40,143 nt of DNA from Acrocarpospora catenulata (GTDB taxonomy: Bacteria > Actinomycetota > Actinomycetes > Streptosporangiales > Streptosporangiaceae), in contig NZ_JAHCST010000079.1 of assembly GCF_018476525.1 (NCBI RefSeq), forward strand, positions 1 to 40,143, written 5' to 3'. Below are positions 7,926 through 16,910 of the stretch, piece by piece. The position numbers were made by a program, and so were the translations under genes. The notes under the pieces are model-generated. The model was given only the letters and a program-made list of their open reading frames with translations, ran no database searches and was not told where the DNA came from. Every line of letters starts with the position of its first letter. Position 1 is the stretch's first letter.

Positions 7926-10900
7926 ATGAGTTACCGGCTGGTGCGGCGTGGGGGTGTGGGGCGGGGGACCGCTCCCGTGCTCGACGAGCATCAGCGTGCC
8001 GTGGTGGACCATCAGGCGGGGCCGCTGCTGGTCCTGGCCGGCCCGGGTACCGGGAAGACCACCACCCTGGTGGAGAGCGTGGTCGAGCGGATCGAGCGAC
8101 GCGGTGTCGATCCCGAGCGTCTGCTGGTGCTCACGTTCAGCCGTAAGGCCGCCGGTGAGCTGCGGGAACGCATCACCGGGCGGTTACGGCGCACGACCAG
8201 AACGCCGCTGGCGGTGACCTTCCACAGTTATGCGTACGCGCTGCTTCGCCGGGAGGCGGTGCTGGCCGACCAGCCGGCGCCCCGCCTGCTGACCGGGCCC
8301 GAGCAGTTGCTTGAGGTGCGCCGCCTGCTCCACGGTGAACTGGAGGACGGCGCTCCGCACTGGCCGGAGCGGCTGCGGGAGGGGCTGAAGACCCGCGGTT
8401 TCGCCGAGGAGTTGCGTGATTTTCTGTCCCGGGCGGCCGAGCGCGGCCTGGACGGTGACGACCTGGTTCACCTGGGCCGGCTGAACGGCCGCCCCGACTG
8501 GGAGGCCGCCGGGCGGTTCTTCCACCGGTACGAGGACCGGTTCGACCTCGACCCCGTGCCCTCCCTCGACTACGCCGAGCTGATCAGGGAGGCGGCCGGG
8601 CTGCTGGCCCGCGGTGAGGTCAGGGACCGGGAGCGCGCCGCCTACGACTGGGTGTTCGTGGACGAGTACCAGGACACCGACCCGGCCCAGGAGGCGCTCC
8701 TCCGCCACCTGGCGGGGGAGGGCCGCAACCTGGTGGCCGTGGGCGACCCCGACCAGTCCATCTACGGCTTCCGCGGCGCCGAGGTTCAGGGCATCCTGCG
8801 TTTTCCCGAGCGCTTCAGAACCCTGGACGGCCGGGACGCCCCGGTGATCCCGCTGCGGGTCTGCCGTCGCAGCGGTGAGGCGCTGCTGACCGCCTCCCGG
8901 CGGGTCGCGGCCAAACTCGGCCCCGCCCGGAGGAGCGAACACCGGGATCTGACCCCCGCCGACACCGCCGAGCCGGGCACGGTCCGAGTGATCCTGGCCG
9001 ACAGCGAGAGCCAGGAGGCCGCCGTGGTGGCCGACACGCTCCGCCGTGCCCACCTGCTGGACGGCGTGCCCTGGTCCCGGATGGCGGTGCTGGTGCGCAG
9101 TGCCACCCGCTCGGTGCCGACGCTGCGGCGGGCGCTGCTCACGGTGGGCGTGCCGGTGGTGGTGGCCGGTGACGAGGTGCCGCTGATCCAGGAGCCGGGG
9201 GTGCGCCCGCTGGTGCTGCTGCTGCGCGCAGCCGTACGTCCGGACGGCTTGGACGTGGCCGCCGCCGAGGAGCTGCTGACCGGACCGATCGGCGGCACCG
9301 ACATGGTTGGCGTGCGCCGCCTGCGCAGGGGGCTGCGCATCGCGGAAAGAGAGGCCATGGACGCGGCCCAGGGCGAGCTGCCGCTGCGGTCCGCCGACGA
9401 GATGATGATCGCCGCCCTCCTCGACGACCGCGAGCTGCGCCTGCTTGAGCCGCACGTGGCCGCCCCCGCCGAGCGGGTGGCCCGGCTGATCAAGGTGGCC
9501 CGGCAGGCGGCGAGCGGTGACGGCACCGCCGAGGACGCGCTCTGGGAGGTCTGGCAGGCCAGCGGCCTGGCCGACCGGTGGACCACGACCAGCCTCTCCG
9601 GCGGCCCCCGGGGCGCCCAGGCCGACCGGGACCTGGACGGCGTGGTGGCCCTGTTCGACTACGCCGCCAAGTTCGTGGACCGGCTGCCCAAGGCCGGGGT
9701 GGCGGTCTTCCTGGACGACCTGGCCGGGCAGGAGATCCCGGCCACCACGCTGGCCGCGCACGCCCCGGACGGCGAGGCGGTCCGCATCCTCACCGCCCAC
9801 CGCGCCAAGGGCCTGGAGTGGGATGTCGTGGTGGTGGCGGGGGTCCAGGAGGGCACCTGGCCCGACCTGCGGCTGCGCGGCTCGCTGCTCGGCATCGAGA
9901 CCCTGGTCGAGGTGTCCGAGGGCACCGCGCTCGACGGGACCGACGCGGTCAGGGCCGCGCTCGGCGCCAAGATGCTGGCCGAGGAGCGCCGCCTGTTCTA
10001 CGTGGCCGCCACCCGGGCCCGCCGCAGGCTGGTGGTCACCGCGGTGGGCGGCGAGGACGCCGAGGAGCGGCCCTCCCGGTTCCTGGCCGAGCTGCTCCCC
10101 GGCGAGCTGGAGAACGCCACCGTGGACGATCGGGCCCGCTGGCTCAGCATGCCCGCTCTGGTGGCCGACCTGCGCGCCACCGTCTGCGACCGGAGCCGCC
10201 CCGAGCCGCTGCGCCGCGCGGCGGCCCGCCATCTGGCCCGGCTGGCCGAGGCGGGGGTGCCGGGCGCCGACCCGAAGACCTGGTACGCGCTGACCGAGAT
10301 CTCCGACGACCGCCCGCTGGCCTGGCCGGACGACGTGGTCCGGATCTCCCCGTCGGCGGTGGAGAACTTCACCAAGTGCTCGCTGCGCTGGATGCTGGAG
10401 ACGGCTGTGGGCGCCGGTGGGGCCAGCGTCTCGCAGAGCCTGGGCACGGTCATCCACGCGATCGCCGTACTGGCGGCGGAGGAGCAGCCCGCCGAGACGC
10501 TCGGGCGGCGGCTGGACGAGATGTGGGACGAGCTGGACTTCGGCGGGCTCTGGTTCAACCGCAAGCAGCGGCAGGTGGCCGGGCAGATGGTGGAGCGTTT
10601 CCTGCGCTGGAACGCGGAGAACCCGCGTCAGCTGGTCGCCCCCGAGGAGGCGTTCACCGCCGTGGTCTCCGAGGGCGTGGTGATCAAGGGCCGGGTGGAC
10701 CGGGTCGAGCGGGACGGTGACGGCCGCGCGGTGATCATCGACATCAAGACCGGGAGCAGCAAGCCCAGGGACGAGGAGCTGGACCGCCATCCGCAGCTGG
10801 GCGTCTACCAGCTGGCCACCCTGCTCGGCGCGTTCAAGCGGCACGGCCTGGTGGAGCCCGGCGGGGCCGCGCTGGTGCAGCTCGGCAAGGCCGCAGGGAA

Positions 10901-11090
10901 GGACGCCAAGGAGCAGCGGCAGGGCGCGCTCGGCGACGACCCGGAGCCGCGCTGGGCCGAGGAGCTGGTCACCACGGTGGCCGCGGGCATGTCCGCCAAC
11001 CTGTTCGTGGCCAAGGTCAACGACGGCTGCCGGACCTGCGCGGCCAAGCTGTCCTGCCCGGTGAACGACAACGGGGGACAGGTGTGCTGA
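7926..11090 (+). CDS. adnA: AdnA subunit of the AdnAB helicase-nuclease
   Basis: A 1054-residue subunit of the actinobacterial heterodimer that unwinds and resects double-strand-break ends, analogous to RecBCD/AddAB. The N-terminal UvrD-like motor has Walker A GPGTGKT (K44), the LTFSRKAAGEL motif, Walker B DEYQDT (D246, E247), GDPDQSIYGFRGA, and late motifs AHRAKGLEWDVV and LFYVAATRARRR. The C-terminal RecB-family nuclease shows GRVDRVERDG and VIIDIKTGS with D939 and K941. Cysteines C818, C1035, C1038 and C1044 form the C-xn-C-x2-C-x5-C pattern of a 4Fe-4S-bound nuclease as in AddB and Cas4. It is followed by adnB with a 7-nt overlap, so subunit production is coupled. ATG 7926 lacks a strong ribosome-binding site. 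Confidence 0.93.
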   Translation: MSYRLVRRGGVGRGTAPVLDEHQRAVVDHQAGPLLVLAGPGTGKTTTLVESVVERIERRGVDPERLLVLTFSRKAAGELRERITGRLRRTTRTPLAVTFHSYAYALLRREAVLADQPAPRLLTGPEQLLEVRRLLHGELEDGAPHWPERLREGLKTRGFAEELRDFLSRAAERGLDGDDLVHLGRLNGRPDWEAAGRFFHRYEDRFDLDPVPSLDYAELIREAAGLLARGEVRDRERAAYDWVFVDEYQDTDPAQEALLRHLAGEGRNLVAVGDPDQSIYGFRGAEVQGILRFPERFRTLDGRDAPVIPLRVCRRSGEALLTASRRVAAKLGPARRSEHRDLTPADTAEPGTVRVILADSESQEAAVVADTLRRAHLLDGVPWSRMAVLVRSATRSVPTLRRALLTVGVPVVVAGDEVPLIQEPGVRPLVLLLRAAVRPDGLDVAAAEELLTGPIGGTDMVGVRRLRRGLRIAEREAMDAAQGELPLRSADEMMIAALLDDRELRLLEPHVAAPAERVARLIKVARQAASGDGTAEDALWEVWQASGLADRWTTTSLSGGPRGAQADRDLDGVVALFDYAAKFVDRLPKAGVAVFLDDLAGQEIPATTLAAHAPDGEAVRILTAHRAKGLEWDVVVVAGVQEGTWPDLRLRGSLLGIETLVEVSEGTALDGTDAVRAALGAKMLAEERRLFYVAATRARRRLVVTAVGGEDAEERPSRFLAELLPGELENATVDDRARWLSMPALVADLRATVCDRSRPEPLRRAAARHLARLAEAGVPGADPKTWYALTEISDDRPLAWPDDVVRISPSAVENFTKCSLRWMLETAVGAGGASVSQSLGTVIHAIAVLAAEEQPAETLGRRLDEMWDELDFGGLWFNRKQRQVAGQMVERFLRWNAENPRQLVAPEEAFTAVVSEGVVIKGRVDRVERDGDGRAVIIDIKTGSSKPRDEELDRHPQLGVYQLATLLGAFKRHGLVEPGGAALVQLGKAAGKDAKEQRQGALGDDPEPRWAEELVTTVAAGMSANLFVAKVNDGCRTCAAKLSCPVNDNGGQVC

Positions 11091-14000
11091 GCCCGGCCGA
11101 GCTGGCGGCCAAGCTGGGGGTGCTGCCGCCGACGCCCGAGCAGGCGGCGGTGATCGAGGCCGAGCGGGAGCCCATGGTGGTGGTGGCCGGGGCCGGCTCG
11201 GGCAAGAGCGAGACCATGGCCGGGCGGGTGGTCTGGCTGGTCGCCAACGGGTACGCGCGGCCGGAGCAGATCCTCGGCCTCACCTTCACCCGCAAGGCCG
11301 CCGGTGAGCTGGCGGAACGGGTCAGGAAGCGGCTGACCGGGCTGGTGGCGGCCGGGCTGATCGCCGAGGTGGAGACCGAGCCGACCGTCTCCACCTACCA
11401 CGCGTACGCGGCCAGGCTGGTCACCGACCACGCGCTCCGGGAGGCGATGGAGCCGACCATGCGCCTGGTCACCCCCGCCGTGGCCTGGCAGCTGGCCTCC
11501 CGGGTGGTCGGCCAGTACGACGGCCCGATGGACCAGGTGGACCTGGGCCCGGCCAGCGTCACCGCCGCCGTGCTCGAACTGGCGGGCGAGCTGGCCGAGC
11601 ACCTGCGCCGGCCCGGCGACGTGCGGGCCGTGGGGGAGTGGCTGCGGGAGCGGCAGGCCGCGGTGCCGGGACGGCTCACCCAGGCCCAGCTGAAGCCGGT
11701 GAAGGTGCAGGCGGTCCGGGAGCAGCTGCTGCCGCTGGTGGAGGCCTACCAGCGGGTCAAGCGGCACCGGGAGGTGATCGACTACGGCGACCAGATGGCG
11801 CTGGCGGCCCGGATCGCGGCCGGTCACCCCGAGGTGGGGCAGCTGGAGCGGGAGCGGTTCAGCGTGGTGCTGCTGGACGAGTACCAGGACACCAGCCACG
11901 CCCAACTGGTGCTGCTGCGCGCGCTGTTCGGCGGCGGGCATCCGGTCACCGCGGTGGGCGACCCCTGCCAGTCCATCTACGGCTGGCGCGGCGCGTCCTC
12001 GGGGAACCTGACCCGGTTCCCGGTGGACTTCCGCACTCCCCGGGGCGAGCCCGCCCCCGTACGGCAGCTGTCGGTGAGCTTCCGCAACGGGGAACGGGTG
12101 CTGGACGTGGCGGCCCGGGTCCAGGCCGAGCTGCGCCGCGAGGCGGCCGAGGTGCCGGTGCTCACCCCCGGCGAGAACCGGGCCGACCGGGGCCGGGTGG
12201 TCTGCGCCTTCCACGAGACGGCCGAGGACGAGGCCGCCTGGATCGCCGACGGAGTCGCCGCCATCCTCGGGCGGGAGACCGCGCCCGACGGCCTCCCTTG
12301 GGGCGAGGGCGAGCGGAGTAAGTCCCGGAGCAGCCTGTACGGCCCGGCCGGGTCCGTACAACCCCAGGACGTGGCCATCCTGGCCCGCAAACGCTCCCAG
12401 TTCCCCGCCATCCGGCGCGCCCTGGAGGCCAGGGACATTCCGATCGAGGTGGTCGGTCTCGGCGGCCTGCTGACCGTGCCCGAGGTGGCCGACATCGTGG
12501 CCACCCTGCGGGTCATGTACGACCCCACCTCGGGTGACGCCCTGGTCCGCCTGCTGGCCGGGCCCCGCTGGCGGATCGGCCCCGCCGACCTGAAGGTCCT
12601 CGGCGAGCTGGCCCGCGAGCTGAGCCAGGACACCGTCCCCCGGCAGGCCGACCCGCTCGCCCAGGTGGTGGCCGACCTGGAGGCCGAGCGGGGCAGCCTG
12701 ATCGACGCGCTGGACGAACTGCCCGAGCGGCAGGAGTGGCGGGCCCGGTTCTCCGAGAAGGCCCAGGAGCGGCTGCCCGCCCTGGCCCTGGAACTGCGGC
12801 TGCTCCGCGCGCACGCCGGGCAGCCGCTGCCGGACCTGATCGGCGAGGTGGAGCGCCGTCTCGGCCTGGACGTGGAGGTGGCCGCGCGCGGCGGCAGCCC
12901 GCTGGCCGCCCGCGCCGACCTGGACGCCTTCCAGGACGCGGCCGGCCGATTCGCCGGCGACGCCGAGGATCCCACGCTCGGCGCCTTCCTGGCGTACGTG
13001 AAGGCGGCGGAGACCGAGGAGTTCGGCCTGGAAGGCGGCCGGGTCGGGGAGACCAACACGGTCAAGCTGATGACCGTGCACGCCAGCAAGGGCCTGGAGT
13101 GGCCGGTGGTGGTGGTGCCAGGACTCTCCCAGGTCACCACCCAGAAGGGCGGCCTGGCCAAGGGCAGCATCTTCCCCGCCACCCCGGTCACCAACTCCCG
13201 CTGGACGGAGAACCCGCGCAAGCTCCCGTACGGCCTGCGCGGCGACGCCGCCGACCTGCCCGAGCTGGCCGGCCTGGACAAGGAGGCGCTGGCCGAATTC
13301 GAGGACGACTGCCGGGAGCGGGACCTGCGCGAGGAGCGGCGGCTGGCGTACGTGGCGGTGACCAGGGCGCACTACCTGCTGATCGCCTCCGGGTACCGGT
13401 GGGGGAGCTCGTCCCGGGCGCTGGAGCCCTCGGAGTTCCTGCTGGAGATCAAGGAGCACGCCGCGGTCGCGCACTGGACCGAGGGGGAGCAGGACGAGAA
13501 CCCGCTGCTCGCCGAGCCGCCGGAGGCCGAGTGGCCGAGTGTCGTGGTCAAGGAGGCCATCCAGGAGGGCGCGGACATGGTGAGCGCGGCCATGGAGGGC
13601 CTGGAAGAGGTTGGAGAGGGCGAGGTCAAGGAGTGGGAGCGGGAGCGTATGCGGTCCTGGACGCGCGACACCGAGCTGCTGCTCCGGGAGCGTGACCGCC
13701 GCCGCGAGGCGGGCATCGTGGAGCTGCCGTCCCGGCTGACCGTCTCCTCGCTGGTCAGCCTGGCCAGGGATCCGGCCGCCTTCGCCCGGCAGATCCGGCG
13801 CCCGCTGCCTCGGCAGCCCGCCCCGCTGGCCCGGCGCGGGACCTCCTTCCACCGGTGGCTGGAGTCCCGGTGGGGGCAGCAGCGGCTGCTGGACGAGCTG
13901 GAACTGCCCGGCGCGGCGGACGAGGTCTCCCCGGCCGACCTGCGGCTGGTGGAGCTTCAGGCCAGGTTCGAGGAGAGCCGGTGGGCCGCCAAGGTGCCGG

Positions 14001-14317
14001 TGGACCTGGAGGTGCCGTTCGAGACGGTGATCGCCGACCGGCTGGTCCGGGGGCGGATGGACGCGGTCTTCCGGGAGCGGGACGGGTACGTGGTGGTCGA
14101 CTGGAAGACCGGCGAGCGCCCACGCGGCGGCGAGGCCCGTACGGCCGCCATCCAGCTGGCCGCCTACCGGCTGGCCTGGGCGCAGCTGTCCGGCACTCCG
14201 CTGGAGAAGGTCGGCGCCGCCTTCCACTACGTCCGCGCCAACCAGACGGTACGCCCGGTGGACCTGATGGAGGCCGACGACCTGACCGCCCTGATCTACG
14301 AAATTCCCGAAATGTAG
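11084..14317 (+). CDS. adnB: AdnB subunit of the AdnAB helicase-nuclease
   Basis: A 1077-residue second AdnAB subunit, the lead motor in the characterised mycobacterial enzyme. The UvrD-like motor has Walker A GAGSGKSE (K41), LTFTRKAAGELAERV, DEYQDTS (D265, E266), GDPCQSIYGWRGA, VHASKGLEWPVVVVPGL and RLAYVAVTRA. The C-terminal RecB nuclease carries RGRMDAVFRERDG and VVVDWKTGERP with D1006 and K1008. Unlike AdnA, I see no four-cysteine cluster around the nuclease. The GTG start sits in GTGCTGA at the AdnA stop, behind a GGGGGACAGG ribosome-binding region. The last 22 bases overlap the 3' end of the convergent siderophore decarboxylase, with no terminator between them. Confidence 0.93.
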   Translation: MLSPAELAAKLGVLPPTPEQAAVIEAEREPMVVVAGAGSGKSETMAGRVVWLVANGYARPEQILGLTFTRKAAGELAERVRKRLTGLVAAGLIAEVETEPTVSTYHAYAARLVTDHALREAMEPTMRLVTPAVAWQLASRVVGQYDGPMDQVDLGPASVTAAVLELAGELAEHLRRPGDVRAVGEWLRERQAAVPGRLTQAQLKPVKVQAVREQLLPLVEAYQRVKRHREVIDYGDQMALAARIAAGHPEVGQLERERFSVVLLDEYQDTSHAQLVLLRALFGGGHPVTAVGDPCQSIYGWRGASSGNLTRFPVDFRTPRGEPAPVRQLSVSFRNGERVLDVAARVQAELRREAAEVPVLTPGENRADRGRVVCAFHETAEDEAAWIADGVAAILGRETAPDGLPWGEGERSKSRSSLYGPAGSVQPQDVAILARKRSQFPAIRRALEARDIPIEVVGLGGLLTVPEVADIVATLRVMYDPTSGDALVRLLAGPRWRIGPADLKVLGELARELSQDTVPRQADPLAQVVADLEAERGSLIDALDELPERQEWRARFSEKAQERLPALALELRLLRAHAGQPLPDLIGEVERRLGLDVEVAARGGSPLAARADLDAFQDAAGRFAGDAEDPTLGAFLAYVKAAETEEFGLEGGRVGETNTVKLMTVHASKGLEWPVVVVPGLSQVTTQKGGLAKGSIFPATPVTNSRWTENPRKLPYGLRGDAADLPELAGLDKEALAEFEDDCRERDLREERRLAYVAVTRAHYLLIASGYRWGSSSRALEPSEFLLEIKEHAAVAHWTEGEQDENPLLAEPPEAEWPSVVVKEAIQEGADMVSAAMEGLEEVGEGEVKEWERERMRSWTRDTELLLRERDRRREAGIVELPSRLTVSSLVSLARDPAAFARQIRRPLPRQPAPLARRGTSFHRWLESRWGQQRLLDELELPGAADEVSPADLRLVELQARFEESRWAAKVPVDLEVPFETVIADRLVRGRMDAVFRERDGYVVVDWKTGERPRGGEARTAAIQLAAYRLAWAQLSGTPLEKVGAAFHYVRANQTVRPVDLMEADDLTALIYEIPEM

Positions 14318-15378
14318 TGAAATTCCGGTTTTGGGTGCATTAGGAAATCGTGGTGGGAGATGTTCCAGGCGTACGCCCCTGCCATGGCGAACGCCACGAC
14401 ATCCCCCACCCGCAACGATGTCCTGATATTTCGGGCGAAGACATCCTTGGGGGTGCAGAGTTGGCCGACCAGCGTGACCGTCTCCTCCGGCAGCGTCGAG
14501 GAACCGGCTGAGAAGACCGTGAACGGCTGATTGTGCCCCTTGGTGACTGGTGTCCGCAGATGGTGGGTTCCTCCCGTCAGCACCGCGAACAGCTCCCCGT
14601 GCACCCGCTTCAGATCGAGCACCTTGGTGAGATACCACCCGCAGTAGGCCGTCATCGCCCGCCCCGGCTCGATCCGCAACCGCTCCGGCGTCCCCGCCAG
14701 CCCGGCCCCGTACGCCGCCCAGTCGAACCGGGCCTCCGGCCGCGCGTAGTCCACCGCCATGCCGCCGCCCAGATTGACCTCCGCCGCCCCGACCTCCCGG
14801 GCGAACTCCAGCACCGCCCCCGCCACCTTCAGCAGTTCCTCCGCCGCCAGCCCGCTGGCCAGATGCGCATGGATCCCCCGGAACCGCACCGGCTCCCGTA
14901 CCAGCTCCAGACACTCCGCGACCCCGCCGGGATCCATCCCGAACGGCGTCGCACCCCCACCCATGGCCAGCGCCGCCCCCGCGAGCGGCACCTCCAGGTT
15001 GGCCCGCAGCAGCACGTCCACCGGCTCCCGCCGCCCCGCCAGCAGCCGCCGCAGCTCGCCTGGACTCTCCACATGCATCCGGTACGGCGTCAGCCGCAGA
15101 TCCCCATCGGTCTTCCCCGGCCCCCCGAACGCCAGCCGAGCCCCCGGCAGCACCTCCCGGACATGCGCGAACTCCCCACCCGAGGACACCTCGAACCCGT
15201 CCACGTGCGGCGCGACCGTCCGCAGCAGCCACGGATCGGGATTGGCCTTGACCGCGTAGTAGATCTCCACCCCGGGCAGCGCCCGCCGGATGCCCGCCGC
15301 GTGCGCGTCAAGCCCGGGCAGGTCGTAGACGTAGGCGGGGACGTCCCCCAGCCGCTCGGCGTACCGGCGCAGGTTCAC
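14296..15378 (-). CDS. PLP-dependent decarboxylase of the siderophore operon (fold III, PvsE/SbnH-like)
   Basis: A 360-residue member of the ornithine/diaminopimelate decarboxylase family (alanine-racemase-type barrel plus beta domain). The Schiff-base lysine is K44 in YYAVKANPDPWLL. Other family signatures are the GFEVSSGGEF segment, HAHLASG, EVNLGGGMAVDY, RIEPGRAM and GQLCTPKDVFA. In vibrioferrin, staphyloferrin B and achromobactin operons such enzymes make an amine building block or decarboxylate an intermediate for the NIS synthetases. The GTG start overlaps the preceding synthetase stop by 4 nt (GTGA). It is the last gene of the operon, and its TAG lies inside the convergent adnB 3' end. 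A house-keeping LysA is less likely given the operon and the divergent sequence; the substrate is unknown. Confidence 0.87.
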   Translation of the reverse strand: MNLRRYAERLGDVPAYVYDLPGLDAHAAGIRRALPGVEIYYAVKANPDPWLLRTVAPHVDGFEVSSGGEFAHVREVLPGARLAFGGPGKTDGDLRLTPYRMHVESPGELRRLLAGRREPVDVLLRANLEVPLAGAALAMGGGATPFGMDPGGVAECLELVREPVRFRGIHAHLASGLAAEELLKVAGAVLEFAREVGAAEVNLGGGMAVDYARPEARFDWAAYGAGLAGTPERLRIEPGRAMTAYCGWYLTKVLDLKRVHGELFAVLTGGTHHLRTPVTKGHNQPFTVFSAGSSTLPEETVTLVGQLCTPKDVFARNIRTSLRVGDVVAFAMAGAYAWNISHHDFLMHPKPEFHYISGIS

Positions 15379-16910
15379 AGCGGCCTCGCCAGGGGGTTGG
15401 CCACCGGCACATAGGTGGCGTTCCGGTCGGCGGCCCGCGACCACCGTACGGTCAGGTTGGCCTTGGCCGGCAGCGGCACCCCCGCCAGCAGTTCGGCCAG
15501 CCGGCGCGGACGGCCCCTGGTCTCGGCGTAGGCGGCCAGGACGTCCCCGGCCACCGCCCAGAGCTCGCGGAGCGGGCAGCGGCGCTCCAGGGTGGCCGCG
15601 ATCTCCGCCAGGTGGTTGACGAACAGGCAGTAGACCACCCGGTTCCAGCCGCGCTCGGCGTCGTAGGTCAGCGCGGCGGCCACCTCCCGCCTGACCCCGG
15701 ACAGGTCGTGCCCGACCAGCTTGGTTCCCTCCAGGTCGCGGAAGACCGCCTCCACCGGCCGCCCCTGCGCGTCCAGCCCGACCAGCACGTTCTGCAGGTG
15801 CGCCTCCAGCACCACCCCGTGCCGGAAGTAGGCCTCCAGCACGGGCAGCGCCACCCTTTCCACGTACGCGCGCCACCAGGCCAGCGGATCGGACGGGTTC
15901 AGGTCCCGCACGGCCAAAGCCCCGGCCAGCACCGGCGTCACCCCGGCCCCGATCCGCCCCCATGGGCTGCACCGGACCAGCACGCCAAGTCCTTCCAGCA
16001 GTCTGGTCCCCAGGTCCGCCGAGCGGTAGCCGGGCTCCGGCAGCCACCGGGTGCCGGGGAAGGTCTCGGCCAGGTCGGCGAAGACCGGCGCCAGCCGCCG
16101 GGACAACTCCACCGAGCCGGACAGCTCGTACCAGGCGTTCTTCCGCACGCAGTTGGTGATCCGCACGTCCAGGCTGAACTTGAGGCACTTGTCCAGGTCG
16201 GGTTCGTAGACCGTGCGCACCGAGGAGGTCGGGGTGGCGTACCCGGTGGTCTGGCCGAGGTCGATCAGCCGGCCGTCGCCGAGGGGCAGGTCGAGCAGCT
16301 CGTACTGCCAGGGGTGCACGGGCAGCACCGTGTACCCGTCGGGGGCCGGTCCCAGCCGGTCCAGCGCGCCCGGGTCGCCCTCCTCCACCAGCACGTCGTC
16401 CCGCACCCCGAGCAGCCGCAGCGGGAACCGCGCATACGCCTCCGGCGCGTAACTCAGCCAGTCCCCCTTGGCCGCGCTCCTGGCCTTCGGGGCGGGATGG
16501 AAGGGATGCCCGTGCAGCAGCGACTGCTCCGAGGCCAGCCAGGGGTCGGCGGGGGGAGTCGCCTCCTCCCGGGCCAGCGCCAGCGCCTCCATCACGGCCT
16601 GGCTGCCGGCGACCTGCCCGGCGAACTCCTCGTTGCCGTCCCCGCCCAGCTCCTCGCTGATCAACGCCACCAGGTGCTCGGGGCTGAGCGGCTCCCACGC
16701 CCCGTCGCGCAGCCACTCGCCCTGCCCCAGCCGGAGCGCGATGCCCCCGGACGCCCTGGCCCGGATCAGCACCCCGCCCACCCGCAGCGACACGTGGTCC
16801 GTCAGCTGCCAGACCTGCCCGCGCGGCCCGGCCACCTCGCGGACGCAGCAGCGCAGCAACGCGCCCACCGTGGCCCGCTCGGCTTCCGTGGCCACCAGTA
16901 ACCGGTCCAT
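15375..16910 (-). CDS. NIS siderophore synthetase, IucA/IucC family (second)
   Basis: A 511-residue NRPS-independent siderophore synthetase, which activates a carboxylic acid (usually citrate) as an acyl-adenylate and condenses it with an amine or alcohol. The ATP/carboxylate motif HGHPFHPAPKAR lies at residues 133-144. VLPVHPWQYE, a PTSSVRTVYEP motif, KCLKFSLDVRITNCVRKNAW and VVLEAHLQN follow, and the C-terminal FhuF-like part is present. Length and motif order are those of a complete enzyme. The ATG at 16910 directly abuts the TGA of the previous synthetase (TGAATG), and its stop overlaps the decarboxylase start. It differs strongly from its neighbour synthetase in the ATP motif, so the two probably act on different acyl donors or different steps. 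Confidence 0.9.
   Translation of the reverse strand: MDRLLVATEAERATVGALLRCCVREVAGPRGQVWQLTDHVSLRVGGVLIRARASGGIALRLGQGEWLRDGAWEPLSPEHLVALISEELGGDGNEEFAGQVAGSQAVMEALALAREEATPPADPWLASEQSLLHGHPFHPAPKARSAAKGDWLSYAPEAYARFPLRLLGVRDDVLVEEGDPGALDRLGPAPDGYTVLPVHPWQYELLDLPLGDGRLIDLGQTTGYATPTSSVRTVYEPDLDKCLKFSLDVRITNCVRKNAWYELSGSVELSRRLAPVFADLAETFPGTRWLPEPGYRSADLGTRLLEGLGVLVRCSPWGRIGAGVTPVLAGALAVRDLNPSDPLAWWRAYVERVALPVLEAYFRHGVVLEAHLQNVLVGLDAQGRPVEAVFRDLEGTKLVGHDLSGVRREVAAALTYDAERGWNRVVYCLFVNHLAEIAATLERRCPLRELWAVAGDVLAAYAETRGRPRRLAELLAGVPLPAKANLTVRWSRAADRNATYVPVANPLARPL

Noticed and set aside
10805-15232. Very long minus-strand open frame opposite adnB
   Set aside because: It is a GC-rich antisense frame with no domain; adnB on the plus strand has full family motifs.
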